61,792 nucleotides of DNA from Ignavibacteriales bacterium. Lineage in GTDB: Bacteria > Bacteroidota > Ignavibacteria > Ignavibacteriales > SURF-24. Below, in pieces: positions 44,447-53,526 of this stretch. A model generated the notes under the pieces. It searched no databases and was not told where the DNA came from. It saw nothing but the letters and a program-made list of their open reading frames with translations. Positions within the stretch are counted from its first letter, which is position 1. Every line of letters starts with the position of its first letter. The stretch spans positions 1 through 61,792 of the forward strand of contig QZKB01000080.1 of the NCBI GenBank assembly GCA_003599415.1, read 5' to 3'. A program made the translations under genes and the position numbers.

Positions 44447-45841
44447 TTAATCAATTATTCCACTTGTCCATGCAGTTGCAATCCCATTCGGTCCAGACAC
44501 TTTAATTCGAATGGTGAGTGATCTTCTGCCTAAAGGCAGAACGAGATCATTGTCTACTATTTTGAAAGTATATTGTGTTGCAGCTTTACTTTGCGTATCC
44601 ATCGTGGTAAAATTAACATCACCAACTAACATAGCACCGTCACCCTCTACTATACTCACATTAATGCTATTTCCAGGAGCAATAGGATTCCCGTTTTCGT
44701 CCATAACAGTATAATTTATTGTAGTTGAACCTCTGTGTTCAATATCCGGAAATTCAGTAGGATCAACGGTAATTATCGGATAACCCGAGAACAAGACAAT
44801 CGTTGAGCCTGTTACTTTATTATAATTTTCATCTGCTGTTGTAGCGGTAATAACTGCAAAACCTTTTCCTAATAAAGGATGAACAGGGCGCGGATTGCTT
44901 GTAATTAATGTCGCAGTACCAATTCCAAGCTCATTAGTTAAAGCCGATCCTTCTATTACGCCACCTGTTGTTGTAAAATAAACTGACGTATTAGGTTTAA
45001 CAGGATTTGCATATTTATCACCAACTATTGCTGAAATAGTATTTTCGAATCCGTCAATATTCCAGCCGGGAACATTTAGATATTCAGTAGCAACAGAAAA
45101 ATGAGTCTGATCCGGATGACCTCCATGGATTGAAATATTAACCGGTTTTGAAATTATTTGTTTGCCATTAAAATTTATTTCAGCTACAAACTGAACTACT
45201 CCGGCAACCGTACCACTAGATAAACTAACTGTTACCCTTCCTTCTGCATTGGTTTTAATTGCTGTAGGATTAATATATTCTCCTCCATTTGGAGTCTGTC
45301 CAAGTTTAAAATTAACCCAAACTGAATGATCGATATTAATTGAATTTCCACTTGAATCCTGAACCTCAAATGTAATTGTAGCAGATTCAACTGAACCACT
45401 TGACCTTACTCCAATGCTTTGAGATGATGTTGAAATAAGTACAATTGAGGCCGGATCACCCGAAATATCCTCTCCTGTAGTCCGTTCCTGTAATTTAATT
45501 GTTACACTTGATTCCTCACCGGCTGTAACGCTTACCAAAGTGCTATCTGAATAGTAACCGGTATATGTAGTATATACCAATATCTGTTTACTTTTTTCAA
45601 CAGAAAAAGTGGCTGCAAATCTGCCGTCTGAATTAGTGGTTTTGCCTATTTCAATACCATCGCTAATTATATTTACTTCAGCGCCTGATATAGGTGAACC
45701 GGTTGAATTATCAATAACCTGGCCACTGACTGTTACTTCACCCTCACCGGTGCTAGTATCTGGTTCTGTACTGGTTTTGCAGCTTAGAAAAATGAGTGAG
45801 GATACTAAAAGTATTACTAAAGTAAAAATATATTTTTTCAT
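44447..45841 (-). CDS. Lipoprotein with carboxypeptidase-regulatory and bacterial Ig-like domains
   Basis: A 464-residue surface lipoprotein. Signal peptide with lipobox FLSC (Cys at about 22), a Thr/Ser/Glu-rich linker, a CarboxypepD_reg-like domain (about 36-115, VSGQVIDNSTGSPISGAEVNI), then three or so bacterial Ig-like (Big_1/invasin type) domains with repeated ITFEVQDSSGN, AEGRVTVSLSSGT, GIGTATLITSNPR and INYTVMDENGNPI motifs. The ATG at 45841 is preferred over 45856 because GGGAGTG lies at the right distance before it. A TATATTTG -10-like box is at 45861-45854. Likely structural or adhesive. Confidence 0.87.
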   Translation of the reverse strand: MKKYIFTLVILLVSSLIFLSCKTSTEPDTSTGEGEVTVSGQVIDNSTGSPISGAEVNIISDGIEIGKTTNSDGRFAATFSVEKSKQILVYTTYTGYYSDSTLVSVTAGEESSVTIKLQERTTGEDISGDPASIVLISTSSQSIGVRSSGSVESATITFEVQDSSGNSINIDHSVWVNFKLGQTPNGGEYINPTAIKTNAEGRVTVSLSSGTVAGVVQFVAEINFNGKQIISKPVNISIHGGHPDQTHFSVATEYLNVPGWNIDGFENTISAIVGDKYANPVKPNTSVYFTTTGGVIEGSALTNELGIGTATLITSNPRPVHPLLGKGFAVITATTADENYNKVTGSTIVLFSGYPIITVDPTEFPDIEHRGSTTINYTVMDENGNPIAPGNSINVSIVEGDGAMLVGDVNFTTMDTQSKAATQYTFKIVDNDLVLPLGRRSLTIRIKVSGPNGIATAWTSGIID

Positions 45842-46087
45842 TTCACTCCCGATCAAATATATTAAATCTTGGTAGAGTAATTTTTTAAGACCGTGTTCAA
45901 TTTATACAGCAATAAATTTTAAATCAAGTACTCCACAGTCTTTTTATAGGTTAATTGTCGAAAATAATATCCAGGAGTTTAATCTTATTTGTGCTTTTCG
46001 TTAAGACTGGCAAGGAGATCTGAGATTATTATTCCAGTCTTTTTACCAGAAAGACTTGTTTTCAGGCAGAATTGTATTAATCGTTTT

Positions 46088-46837
46088 TCATTTTTCTGCT
46101 AATATTATTAAATCTTTTGAGCTAAGGTTGCTGAATTTATCAAGTGAAAGACTGCCAAAACATTTTATTTTTCTAAAGCCTGATTTCTTTAGTTCATTTA
46201 TTAAAAATTTCTTCTTATATGGAAAGATTTTTGTAGATGAAACTTTCCTATCGTCCGGATAGGCCGAATTGAATTTTAGTATATTGAAATTAAGATGATT
46301 CGAATGAAAATCGTAATACCGCACAAACGTAAAATCATTCTTACTGTTTATGCCTACAATTTTCTCTTCATTACTAAGTATCCTTGTGTAATTCAGAATC
46401 TGAAGGACAAATTTACCGCCACTGTTTAATATCTTATAAACCTTCCCGATAGATCGTTCAATCTTTTCCGGAGAAATATTGGCAAAAGTATTACCAAGCG
46501 AGAGGGCAATATCAAATTTTTGTTTATAACCAAGTGGAATGTTTTCCAAGCCGGAGCAGATAAAATCAATTTCCTGCATATTCGCTCTGGCATTTTCTCT
46601 GGCTTTCCTAATCATCATATCAGAAGGATCAAAAGCTGTTACTTTAAGTCCAAGCGAAGATAATGCAATAGAATCCAGCCCGCTGCCGCAGCCTAAGTCT
46701 GCAGCTGTTTTAAAATCATCTTTAATAAATTTCTGTAGTTGTAATTTCCTTTTTTCGAGGGACTTTTCGAAATCGATCATGTCGTCATAGAATGACGATA
46801 TTTCATTATAGAAACTTTCCGTGTTGTTTTCAGGCAT
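46088..46837 (-). CDS. Class I SAM-dependent methyltransferase
   Basis: A 249-residue methyltransferase. Motif I AADLGCGSGLDSIALSSLGL (near residue 45), then VTAFDPSDMMIRKAREN, IDFICSGLENIP, FDIALSLGNTFANI (motif II) and LNSGGKFVLQILNY (motif III). The substrate is not evident. Its ATG overlaps the stop of the upstream hemerythrin gene by one base (TAATG), so it belongs to that operon's end. Confidence 0.87.
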   Translation of the reverse strand: MPENNTESFYNEISSFYDDMIDFEKSLEKRKLQLQKFIKDDFKTAADLGCGSGLDSIALSSLGLKVTAFDPSDMMIRKARENARANMQEIDFICSGLENIPLGYKQKFDIALSLGNTFANISPEKIERSIGKVYKILNSGGKFVLQILNYTRILSNEEKIVGINSKNDFTFVRYYDFHSNHLNFNILKFNSAYPDDRKVSSTKIFPYKKKFLINELKKSGFRKIKCFGSLSLDKFSNLSSKDLIILAEK

Positions 46838-47280
46838 TATTTTTTATTCAACATTTCCTCTAATTTCTGTAAGATTTCAGCAGGAATGAGTTCCTGTATT
46901 AGTGGAAATAAAATCCTTTCTTCTTTTCTTATGTGAGCTTCAAGAAGCTGCCCAAGTTCGTATAGCGTTTTCTCGTGGTTGCCTACAATTTTTAATTCTT
47001 CAACTAACTTTCCAATTCTTTTATGTTCGCTAAAAACATCAGCGAATAAAGAATCTATTTTAGGGTTCTTTCCTTTAATTAAAGGATATAAAATTACCTC
47101 TTCCTTAATAAAATGTCCGGCTAAGGATGAAGAGTAAAACTTTATTGCATAATCAGTCTTACCGGAAATTGTCCGCGGTAATCCACTATAGTCTGGTGCG
47201 TTTGGTTTTAGCAACTGTGCCAATATCAGTCCCTGGTGATGTTCCTGAGAGAGATGGGTTAAAGCCTTATGACGCATCAT
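46837..47280 (-). CDS. Hemerythrin-like HHE protein
   Basis: A 147-residue four-helix protein with hemerythrin-type metal ligands: HLSQEHHQGL near the N-terminus, GHFIKEEVILYPLI, FSEHKRIGKLVEEL and EAHIRKEERILFPLI. Such proteins bind a diiron centre and handle O2, NO or iron. It follows a 179-bp gap after the second hemerythrin-like gene, so may have its own promoter, and is coupled to the methyltransferase gene downstream. Confidence 0.87.
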   Translation of the reverse strand: MMRHKALTHLSQEHHQGLILAQLLKPNAPDYSGLPRTISGKTDYAIKFYSSSLAGHFIKEEVILYPLIKGKNPKIDSLFADVFSEHKRIGKLVEELKIVGNHEKTLYELGQLLEAHIRKEERILFPLIQELIPAEILQKLEEMLNKK

Positions 47281-47459
47281 AATGAATTCCTTACTGTTAG
47301 TGTTTTTGTATTTTCCGCTAAAAACTTGGCTTAAAAATACAAAAAAAACCTTTATCTGGCGATATAATTCTATATTACTGCCATTTTAGTCATTATTTCA
47401 TTCTAACCGAGAAAAAGTTTATCATCTTAATATTAACCACCGTTTTTTTACTAAACAGA

Positions 47460-47909
47460 TCATCCGGATTTTTTTACCGTGAATTTCTTGTTGGCTTCCG
47501 GAAAAAGTTTATTTTCATTTTGAAGATGAGATGAAATATAAAGGTTAAGATTCTTCACTGCATATTTTAATTTAGTCAAAAGTCCATCATTTAATTGAGA
47601 ATGATTAATTAAATCAATTGATGATTGTACACTTCTAAGAATCTCTTGAATTTGTAAATGTTCTTTTTTCAATAATTCTACCTGCTCAAATTTATTTTCA
47701 TTAAAAAAAATTGGAAATAGATAAGCTTCTTCATTTTCACATAAAACGAAAAATTCCTTTTGAAGTGCAGTAAAAGAATTATTCAGTATTTCAACATCAG
47801 AAACAGAATATCCCCTGTTAATAAGCCTGTCAACTGCATCTGCCAGAAATATTAATTGTACAAGCCCATTCTTGTGTTTAGCATAGATTGAATTCAGAAT
47901 ACTTAGCAT
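47460..47909 (-). CDS. Hemerythrin-like domain protein
   Basis: A 149-residue, all-helical protein. It keeps the later hemerythrin-type motifs NEEAYLFPIF, LLKKEHLQIQEIL and ISSHLQNENKLFPEA but the N-terminal His pair is degenerate (YAKHKNGLVQLIFLAD), so metal binding may be altered. Its start overlaps the stop of the NapH-like gene by one base. It probably cooperates with the neighbouring hemerythrin proteins in NO/O2 handling. Confidence 0.75.
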   Translation of the reverse strand: MLSILNSIYAKHKNGLVQLIFLADAVDRLINRGYSVSDVEILNNSFTALQKEFFVLCENEEAYLFPIFFNENKFEQVELLKKEHLQIQEILRSVQSSIDLINHSQLNDGLLTKLKYAVKNLNLYISSHLQNENKLFPEANKKFTVKKSG

Positions 47910-48997
47910 TATCTACTTTTGTTAATGTTATTCTTTGCATCTTCATTAAATCTTTTTGTGGATTCAACACTTGTCGGATGTCCAAAGCCATCAATATTTT
48001 CATACAACTCGATATATTCTTCTTTGGATATTTTGTTATGCCAATAACCGGTTAACATTCCCAGTCCGGTTATAAATATGAAAAGAACAACCACGGATAT
48101 GGCAATTATTTTTTTATTGATAGTTTTTTTTGCAGGTGTAAATTTCATTTCCAGAGTATCAGCAACGGGACAAACATCAATGCAATTTAAACAGCTTGAA
48201 CATTCATCGGACATTACTGTCAGAACCTTATCAACCTTTATAGACGAAGGACATACTTTTGCACACTTACCGCAATCTATGCAGCTAACCGGGTTTCGTT
48301 TAATTTTATTCGGACTTAAAAAAGAAATCAGACCAAGTAATGCACCGTAAGGGCAAAGATACCTGCACCAGAAATTTCTTATAACAATTGACAGGATAAA
48401 CAAAACTGAGATTACTATTAAAGAAAACCGGGAGATATCAGCAAAGAAATACCACATTTTAATATCTGAAACAAGGTTGTAAGGGCTATCAAGAAAAGCT
48501 TTAATTGCTACTTCCGTCATAAGAAAAAATATTGCATAAATAAAAAAGGCAAGCAGCAAATACTTCAGGCTACGCAAAGGAAAATCCAGAATCTTAGGTA
48601 AATGAATTTTCTTCTTAAACAATTTTTCTCCAAAGTCACCTACGAGTTCAGATAAAAATCCTACCGGGCATAACCAGCTGCAGAATGCTTTTCCGAATAA
48701 TAGCGAAACAGCAACAATTGCAACAAAGATGAATAATCCTGCCGGATGTGCCGGATGAACTTCACCAGAAAGAAAAAAGTAGTAAAGACTCATCATTGAG
48801 CTTATGGGAAGAAATCCTTCTACTCCCGGCGGTCTGTTATAGAATGTTGCTTCTCCACCTGATTCCAGGTATTTTATGAACATGAAGAATTCAATTCCAA
48901 TCCAAACACATAATGCAGTAAAAGCACTTTGGATTATAAAGCGGTATTTTTGTATCGGCTTCTCAGTATTTCTGATTATTTTTTTCTTTTCAGACAT
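47909..48997 (-). CDS. NapH-like membrane ferredoxin (4Fe-4S binding protein)
   Basis: A 362-residue inner membrane electron-transfer protein. About five transmembrane helices carry the two CxxxCP motifs FCSWLCPVGF and WCRYLCPYGA, typical of the NapH/NosR/CcoG group. Two ferredoxin clusters follow: CIDCGKCAKVCPSSI and CSSCLNCIDVCPVAD. A last helix and a short polar tail end the protein. The ATG at 48997 is chosen over a GTG at 49000. In this operon it may pass quinol electrons to a diiron or NO-handling system; partner unknown. Confidence 0.88.
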   Translation of the reverse strand: MSEKKKIIRNTEKPIQKYRFIIQSAFTALCVWIGIEFFMFIKYLESGGEATFYNRPPGVEGFLPISSMMSLYYFFLSGEVHPAHPAGLFIFVAIVAVSLLFGKAFCSWLCPVGFLSELVGDFGEKLFKKKIHLPKILDFPLRSLKYLLLAFFIYAIFFLMTEVAIKAFLDSPYNLVSDIKMWYFFADISRFSLIVISVLFILSIVIRNFWCRYLCPYGALLGLISFLSPNKIKRNPVSCIDCGKCAKVCPSSIKVDKVLTVMSDECSSCLNCIDVCPVADTLEMKFTPAKKTINKKIIAISVVVLFIFITGLGMLTGYWHNKISKEEYIELYENIDGFGHPTSVESTKRFNEDAKNNINKSR

Positions 48998-49014
48998 CAC
49001 TAGTCTTTCCTAAA

Positions 49015-49536
49015 TTAACACCAGATATAATTTTCGAAAGTATGATCTTTTGTTTCTTCTGATTTCACATTGAATCCTTTTTCTCTTACTTTCTCAATAA
49101 GCGGTGCGGGTATAAAAGGAGTAATGAGCAAATAGCTTTCACCTTTTGCCAATTGTTGAATGTCATTCATAACCTTTGCTAACGGATGTTTCCCCTCTTC
49201 AAGGTCACTAGTTGCATCATAAATTTCTTTCACAGAAGTAATATTTGAATCCATCGGATTTTCCTTTAGTTGAATTTCTTTAAAGAGTTCTGAATTTTGT
49301 CCCGCTTCTTCTCTTAATTCATTTACCAAATAGTTAATTGGCAAATTTGCAACAATAGATACCTGCCTTAATGATGTAACTTTTGAAATTGTTTTTCTAA
49401 GAACAGGATTTTGTAGTTTTGAAAAGACAGGAGCAATCTCTATTAGTTTGGATTCCAGAGCCGGATATACATCGAGCAACTCAGAAATTTTTGTCTCCGG
49501 TGTTATAGTCAACCTTGTTTTACTTTCACTGTACAT
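49015..49536 (-). CDS. DUF1858-DUF2249 domain protein
   Basis: A 173-residue soluble protein. The N-terminal half (TKISELLDVYPALESKLIEIAPVFSKLQNPVLRKTISKVTSLRQVSIVANLPINYLVNEL) is a DUF1858-type domain, also found at the N-terminus of RIC/ScdA di-iron repair proteins. The C-terminal half (SDLEEGKHPLAKVMNDIQQLAKGESYLLITPFIPAPLIEKVREKGF) is DUF2249-like, a small TusA-type fold. The ATG at 49536 has AAAGGAAG ahead. The pairing with hemerythrin and DUF438 genes points to nitrosative stress or iron-sulfur metabolism. Confidence 0.82.
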   Translation of the reverse strand: MYSESKTRLTITPETKISELLDVYPALESKLIEIAPVFSKLQNPVLRKTISKVTSLRQVSIVANLPINYLVNELREEAGQNSELFKEIQLKENPMDSNITSVKEIYDATSDLEEGKHPLAKVMNDIQQLAKGESYLLITPFIPAPLIEKVREKGFNVKSEETKDHTFENYIWC

Positions 49537-49580
49537 CTGAACTTCCTTTCAGTTCAATCATGTTTTGTCTAAATAATATC

Positions 49581-50810
49581 TTAATACTCAAGAATTCTTT
49601 TTTCACCCTCGAGCAATCTTAATTCAGTCAGGTCTTGTGTTACTTCAAGTGTACCCTGGTACTCATTACTTTCATCTCTTACAGCATAATAACTAATGTG
49701 TACAAACCTGCCCTTAAAGTTTATCCAAAAAGCAGCTTTGCTTTGAGCACTCGTTTTGAAATCATTTAAAATCTTTTCTACAATATGAACGCTTGAAGGC
49801 GGGTGGCAATACTGAACTTTTCTTCCAAGTATGGCTTTACTTCGTTGGAAAATTCTATCATTACCCTGGGAGAAAAATCTTACGTTATCCTCCTTATCGA
49901 CAAATGTAATATCAAACGGTAAAGTATTAAAAACCGATGTAAGCTCATTCAGATTAAATATTCCAGTCGGAAGTTTGATCTTTGAATCATCAAGAATCTC
50001 TGTCACAGAATTCTGTTCAGGTTTTTCCGGTCTCCATTTTTCTGTTGGTTCATACAGGCAGAAACCGATTTCATCGCTTTGTTTATAAACTTGTTCCCAT
50101 TCATCATTGTTCAGAGTATCCATCGCCATTGGAAACAGAATATTTTCTTCTTTGTAAATCATTTCTTCAATTGATTTCAATACCGGTTCAAGTATTAATT
50201 CAATTGCTTCTTTCCCGTCGCCGGCACTTGTATTATGACAGGAAGAAAGCACCGCAATACTATTCTTTAGCATTTCCCTTGTCTGATCATGCTTACCCCA
50301 CATAACAGCGGAAGGACCAGTGATGTTATGCTTCTCAAGAAACGGGAACAGAAGATTTTCTTTTCTTAAATAGTGTTTTTCAACATCCATTAAATTGTTA
50401 AAGCAGGTGTGAATGTTTACAAATATTTTTCCTGCCTCGTCAGTATCGTCAAGTTTATTAACCTCACCAAAGTAATTACGAACGAATTCTATTTCTCTTT
50501 TAAGCGCCTGGTTTTCTTTTTTGAATGTATGAACCGGGTGACCTTCTGTTTCTTTCATTTTTGATTCAGGATTAAGAATTCCTTTTAATGCAGCAGAATG
50601 CAAATCGCATAACTCCAGCATTTTATCTTTATCAAAACCTTCTTCAAATAATTCCTGCTCAACTGTAATAACATCTTCGTAAGCAATTTCTTTTAACAGT
50701 ATTTTTAATTGCGAACTGATTTGCTGCGAATCGGTTTCATTACCAATTTTCTTTATCATTTCTTTTAGCAGACTTAACTTAATTTCTTTGTTGTTTATTA
50801 TCTCACTCAT
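49581..50810 (-). CDS. DUF438-hemerythrin-PAS protein
   Basis: A 409-residue cytoplasmic protein. DUF438 (about 5-75), a hemerythrin-like HHE domain (about 85-230: PVHTFKKEN, DVEKHYLRKENLLFPFLEKHNI, WGKHDQTREML, YKEENILFPMA), then a C-terminal PAS domain (about 285-405: LPFDITFVDKEDNVRFFSQGNDRIFQRSKAILGRKVQYCHPPSSVH). This is the arrangement of known DUF438 proteins. The ATG at 50810 is preferred over 50825 because GGAG precedes it. It is the first gene after the Rrf2 regulator and likely senses or scavenges NO or O2. Confidence 0.9.
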   Translation of the reverse strand: MSEIINNKEIKLSLLKEMIKKIGNETDSQQISSQLKILLKEIAYEDVITVEQELFEEGFDKDKMLELCDLHSAALKGILNPESKMKETEGHPVHTFKKENQALKREIEFVRNYFGEVNKLDDTDEAGKIFVNIHTCFNNLMDVEKHYLRKENLLFPFLEKHNITGPSAVMWGKHDQTREMLKNSIAVLSSCHNTSAGDGKEAIELILEPVLKSIEEMIYKEENILFPMAMDTLNNDEWEQVYKQSDEIGFCLYEPTEKWRPEKPEQNSVTEILDDSKIKLPTGIFNLNELTSVFNTLPFDITFVDKEDNVRFFSQGNDRIFQRSKAILGRKVQYCHPPSSVHIVEKILNDFKTSAQSKAAFWINFKGRFVHISYYAVRDESNEYQGTLEVTQDLTELRLLEGEKRILEY

Positions 50811-50867
50811 TTTTTCTCCGCTCACTTTATTTTCGGAATTTTTTGTCCGATTTTACATTAAATTTTT

Positions 50868-51299
50868 TTATTTAAGACTTAATTTATTTAAGGTTCTCTG
50901 TTTGAACTGATCAATGGTTTCATCGCTCAACATATTGTAAGCTTCCGTTCTTAGCTTTCCCCATTTATCGTGAACAGCGCAAGGATGATCGGGGCTGCAG
51001 TTTGGAAAACCAAGGACACAACTATTAAACACTTCTAAACCATCAATCGCTTCTACAACATCAATCAGTTTAATTTTATTTGGATTCTTAGCTAAAATAA
51101 ATCCACCCGATTTTCCCTTTTTGGATTCAATAATTCCATGCTCTCTTAAACTCTGAAGGATTTTGGAGACAAATTCCTTAGGAATCCTTAGTTCTTCTGC
51201 AATTACATCCACGCGGAGAACATCATCCGGTTCCTTTGCCGCAAGGTACAGAACTGCCTGCAATCCATATTCACATTTTTTTGAAAATATTACCGTCAT
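50868..51299 (-). CDS. Rrf2 family transcriptional regulator (iron-sulfur type)
   Basis: A 143-residue winged-helix regulator: FSKKCEYGLQAVLYLA (helix 1), VDVIAEELRIPKEFVSKILQSLREHGIIESKKGKSGGFILAKNP (HTH and wing). Cys94, Cys101 and Cys107 provide the three-cysteine [2Fe-2S] ligand set of NsrR/IscR/RsrR-type members. The gene heads a run of hemerythrin, DUF438 and ferredoxin genes, so an NsrR-like NO response is the most likely role; IscR-like control is the alternative. Its own promoter carries a possible operator half-site. Confidence 0.9.
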   Translation of the reverse strand: MTVIFSKKCEYGLQAVLYLAAKEPDDVLRVDVIAEELRIPKEFVSKILQSLREHGIIESKKGKSGGFILAKNPNKIKLIDVVEAIDGLEVFNSCVLGFPNCSPDHPCAVHDKWGKLRTEAYNMLSDETIDQFKQRTLNKLSLK

Positions 51300-51323
51300 A
51301 ATCAGACTAAAAATTCTGAATTA

Positions 51324-51356
51324 AAAATAAGAACATTATCCTTGTTTGTCAAGTAT
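51324..51356 (-). promoter_or_regulatory. Promoter and candidate operator of the Rrf2 operon
   Basis: On the minus strand TTGACA (51352-51347), a 17-bp spacer and a weak TATTTT -10. The -35 lies inside ATACTTGAC (51356-51348), which matches the half-site of IscR-type operators; the matching second half is poor. This position would allow repression. Confidence 0.45.
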
Positions 51357-51434
51357 TAAAAAAAATAATCTTCAATTGAAAGTTAGTTTTTATTTTAGTA
51401 TTTCTTGTACACAAATTCATTAAAAGAATCATCT

Positions 51435-52568
51435 ATGGTAAAGCGCACAATATTTATTCTGTTTGTAGTTACAACAATAAGTCTGTCCCAAAATGTCAGC
51501 GTTCAGGATTATCTTGTTCCTGTAAGTCAGGCCACAAATTTAAGAGTAAACGGATTCTGGAATTGGGCACAGGTTGGTGATAGTGTTACAGGCAATACGA
51601 TGAGTGCAAACCTGATTTACCGCAGATTCTTTACCTCCCTTCCGTTTGCCTGGTTTATTAATGTTGATGGCACCGGTGGCAGAGATGCGGGCAACAGCAA
51701 TTATGATGTTCGCACAGAACTTAGCGCAAGAAAATATGTCTGGGACAACAAAGATTGGTTTGGATTTGCATCCTTTACAGGACAAAAAACAAACAGCTAT
51801 TCTAGGGTTGCCTCCAACGTTACTGTTGGCGCCGGTTTCGGCAGATATATTAATGCAACCGCACTTGCCAAAGCAGTAAGGATTGAAGAACATTTGTTGA
51901 AGGAAAATATTATTTCAGATCATCTTCCCAAAGAAACAATGATTAGTATAGCCAATATAATTGAACGTGAAGATGAGTACCGTGACCTCTACGGTGAAGT
52001 TTACGAAACCCAATGGTTTGGAGATATTGAAAATGAAATCCGGTCTTCTGAATTATTAAACGGATACAGCATTGGCGCAATCGGAATTTTAAGAATCAGG
52101 CAGGTCTTATTCAACATAAATGAAAGAGTAAACGACAGATATTATGGCTGGGATATTTCTGCCGGTACGTTGTTTACAATTACTACAAGGGACAGGTCAA
52201 GAGCCGGTTCACCTAACCTTTCCATAACTGGAAGGTATTCGAATCCTTTAAGCTGGAGAACCCAGATTAATTTATCTGCCGAGGTTTTTACTCCAATCGA
52301 CAGTTCATTTATTAAACAATATACTGCAACAGCAAATCTTGATTTCATTTACGAACTGAGCAACCGGATAAATTTTGTTGCCGGATACAGGATTCAGGTA
52401 TATAAACCACATAACGACAAGGAAACATTTTATAATTCATTAAATGGTTCTTTCCTGTTCTATGTTGAAAATAATATTTACTTAGGAATAAATGCATCCC
52501 TTGAAAAGTCCACAGGCACACCAACAAGAATGTCAACCAGTTTAACTTTGTCTTATAATTTTTTCTAA
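51435..52568 (+). CDS. DUF481-type outer membrane protein
   Basis: A 377-residue exported beta-barrel protein. The ATG at 51435 starts a signal peptide (MVKRTIFILFVVTTISLSQ); an upstream TTG at 51405 would add non-signal residues. The mature part has amphipathic strands of the DUF481 kind (VNGFWNWAQVGDSVTGNTMSANLIYRRFF, RTELSARKYVWDNKDWFGFASFTGQKTN, VGAGFGRYI) and ends SLTLSYNFF with a C-terminal Phe. There is a helical insert (about 150-210) not usual for small DUF481 proteins. It is divergent from the Rrf2 operon. Confidence 0.8.
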   Translation: MVKRTIFILFVVTTISLSQNVSVQDYLVPVSQATNLRVNGFWNWAQVGDSVTGNTMSANLIYRRFFTSLPFAWFINVDGTGGRDAGNSNYDVRTELSARKYVWDNKDWFGFASFTGQKTNSYSRVASNVTVGAGFGRYINATALAKAVRIEEHLLKENIISDHLPKETMISIANIIEREDEYRDLYGEVYETQWFGDIENEIRSSELLNGYSIGAIGILRIRQVLFNINERVNDRYYGWDISAGTLFTITTRDRSRAGSPNLSITGRYSNPLSWRTQINLSAEVFTPIDSSFIKQYTATANLDFIYELSNRINFVAGYRIQVYKPHNDKETFYNSLNGSFLFYVENNIYLGINASLEKSTGTPTRMSTSLTLSYNFF

Positions 52569-52573
52569 TATGA

Positions 52574-53521
52574 TTATTTCTTTGGACGAACTTGTTTGTA
52601 CTTAGCTTTCGTAAGCCGCTCAACATTTTTCTTTTGTTCAAGCCGCTCACGATATAACTGACCGATTTCTGCTCCGACAATAAACAAAACAGATGAATAG
52701 TAAATCCAGAATGCAAGCACGACAACCAAAGCATAAGTGCCGTAAACGCGGTTCATATTTGCAAAATTGTACAGGTAATAACCAAAAATTCTCTTAGCAA
52801 TTTCCCAAAGGATTGCTGCCCACAAAGCGCTTACTACCGGAATTTTCTTCCCCATTTTTTCATATGGTATGAATCCGTAAAAAACATAGAACGTGATAAA
52901 AATTAATAGGAAGGAGATAAAAGTTACAAGCAAATGTTCAAATCCGCTTAGCTGAAAGTAATTAAAGATTTTCCAGGTATGTACAACATTTTTCACAAGA
53001 TCGATTGTAGGAAGAATTATTGTGGAGAACAGTATGGAAATGATTACGAACAGCACCATACCGAAATCTCTAAGTTTACCGACGACAACATTTTTATCTT
53101 CTTTGGTCACAAATATTTTATTCAGCACTGTTCTCATGCTGCTGAATAAACCGCTTGCCGCAAACAACAATCCGAAACCGCCAATCAAGCCTGCAAGTGT
53201 TCTGTACTCAACAAACTCTGCTATCCTGGATAGAATAATTTCCTTGGCATAGTCGGCGTATTCCTTATAAGGAATTGCTGTATCGATAAAAGTATTTATC
53301 TGCGTTTCAACAGATTTTGCATCAAGCACAATACCGAGTATTGAAAATATTATTAGTACGAAGGGAATTATACATAAGAAAAGTGAAAAGGCAAGTCCGC
53401 TTCCGTAAAGGAAAATATGATGCTCATCCGAGCGTTTATACAAACCACCAAGATAGTGTTTCAGGAAATTCTTGATATCATAATAGCCCGGATACTTAAT
53501 ACTGATCTTTCTGAATCTCAT
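52574..53521 (-). CDS. YihY/BrkB family membrane protein
   Basis: A 315-residue inner membrane protein with six hydrophobic helices and the family pattern: ALAFSLFLCIIPFVLIIFSILG (helix 1), GGFGLLFAASGLFSSMRTVLNKIF, VSALWAAILWEIAKRIFGYYL and NRVYGTYALVVVLAFWIYYSSVLFIVGAEIGQLY. The family (once called RNase BN) is of uncertain function, perhaps transport. The C-terminus is a Lys/Arg-rich tail. The gene starts five bases after purL. Confidence 0.9.
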   Translation of the reverse strand: MRFRKISIKYPGYYDIKNFLKHYLGGLYKRSDEHHIFLYGSGLAFSLFLCIIPFVLIIFSILGIVLDAKSVETQINTFIDTAIPYKEYADYAKEIILSRIAEFVEYRTLAGLIGGFGLLFAASGLFSSMRTVLNKIFVTKEDKNVVVGKLRDFGMVLFVIISILFSTIILPTIDLVKNVVHTWKIFNYFQLSGFEHLLVTFISFLLIFITFYVFYGFIPYEKMGKKIPVVSALWAAILWEIAKRIFGYYLYNFANMNRVYGTYALVVVLAFWIYYSSVLFIVGAEIGQLYRERLEQKKNVERLTKAKYKQVRPKK

Positions 53522-53526
53522 TTTTA

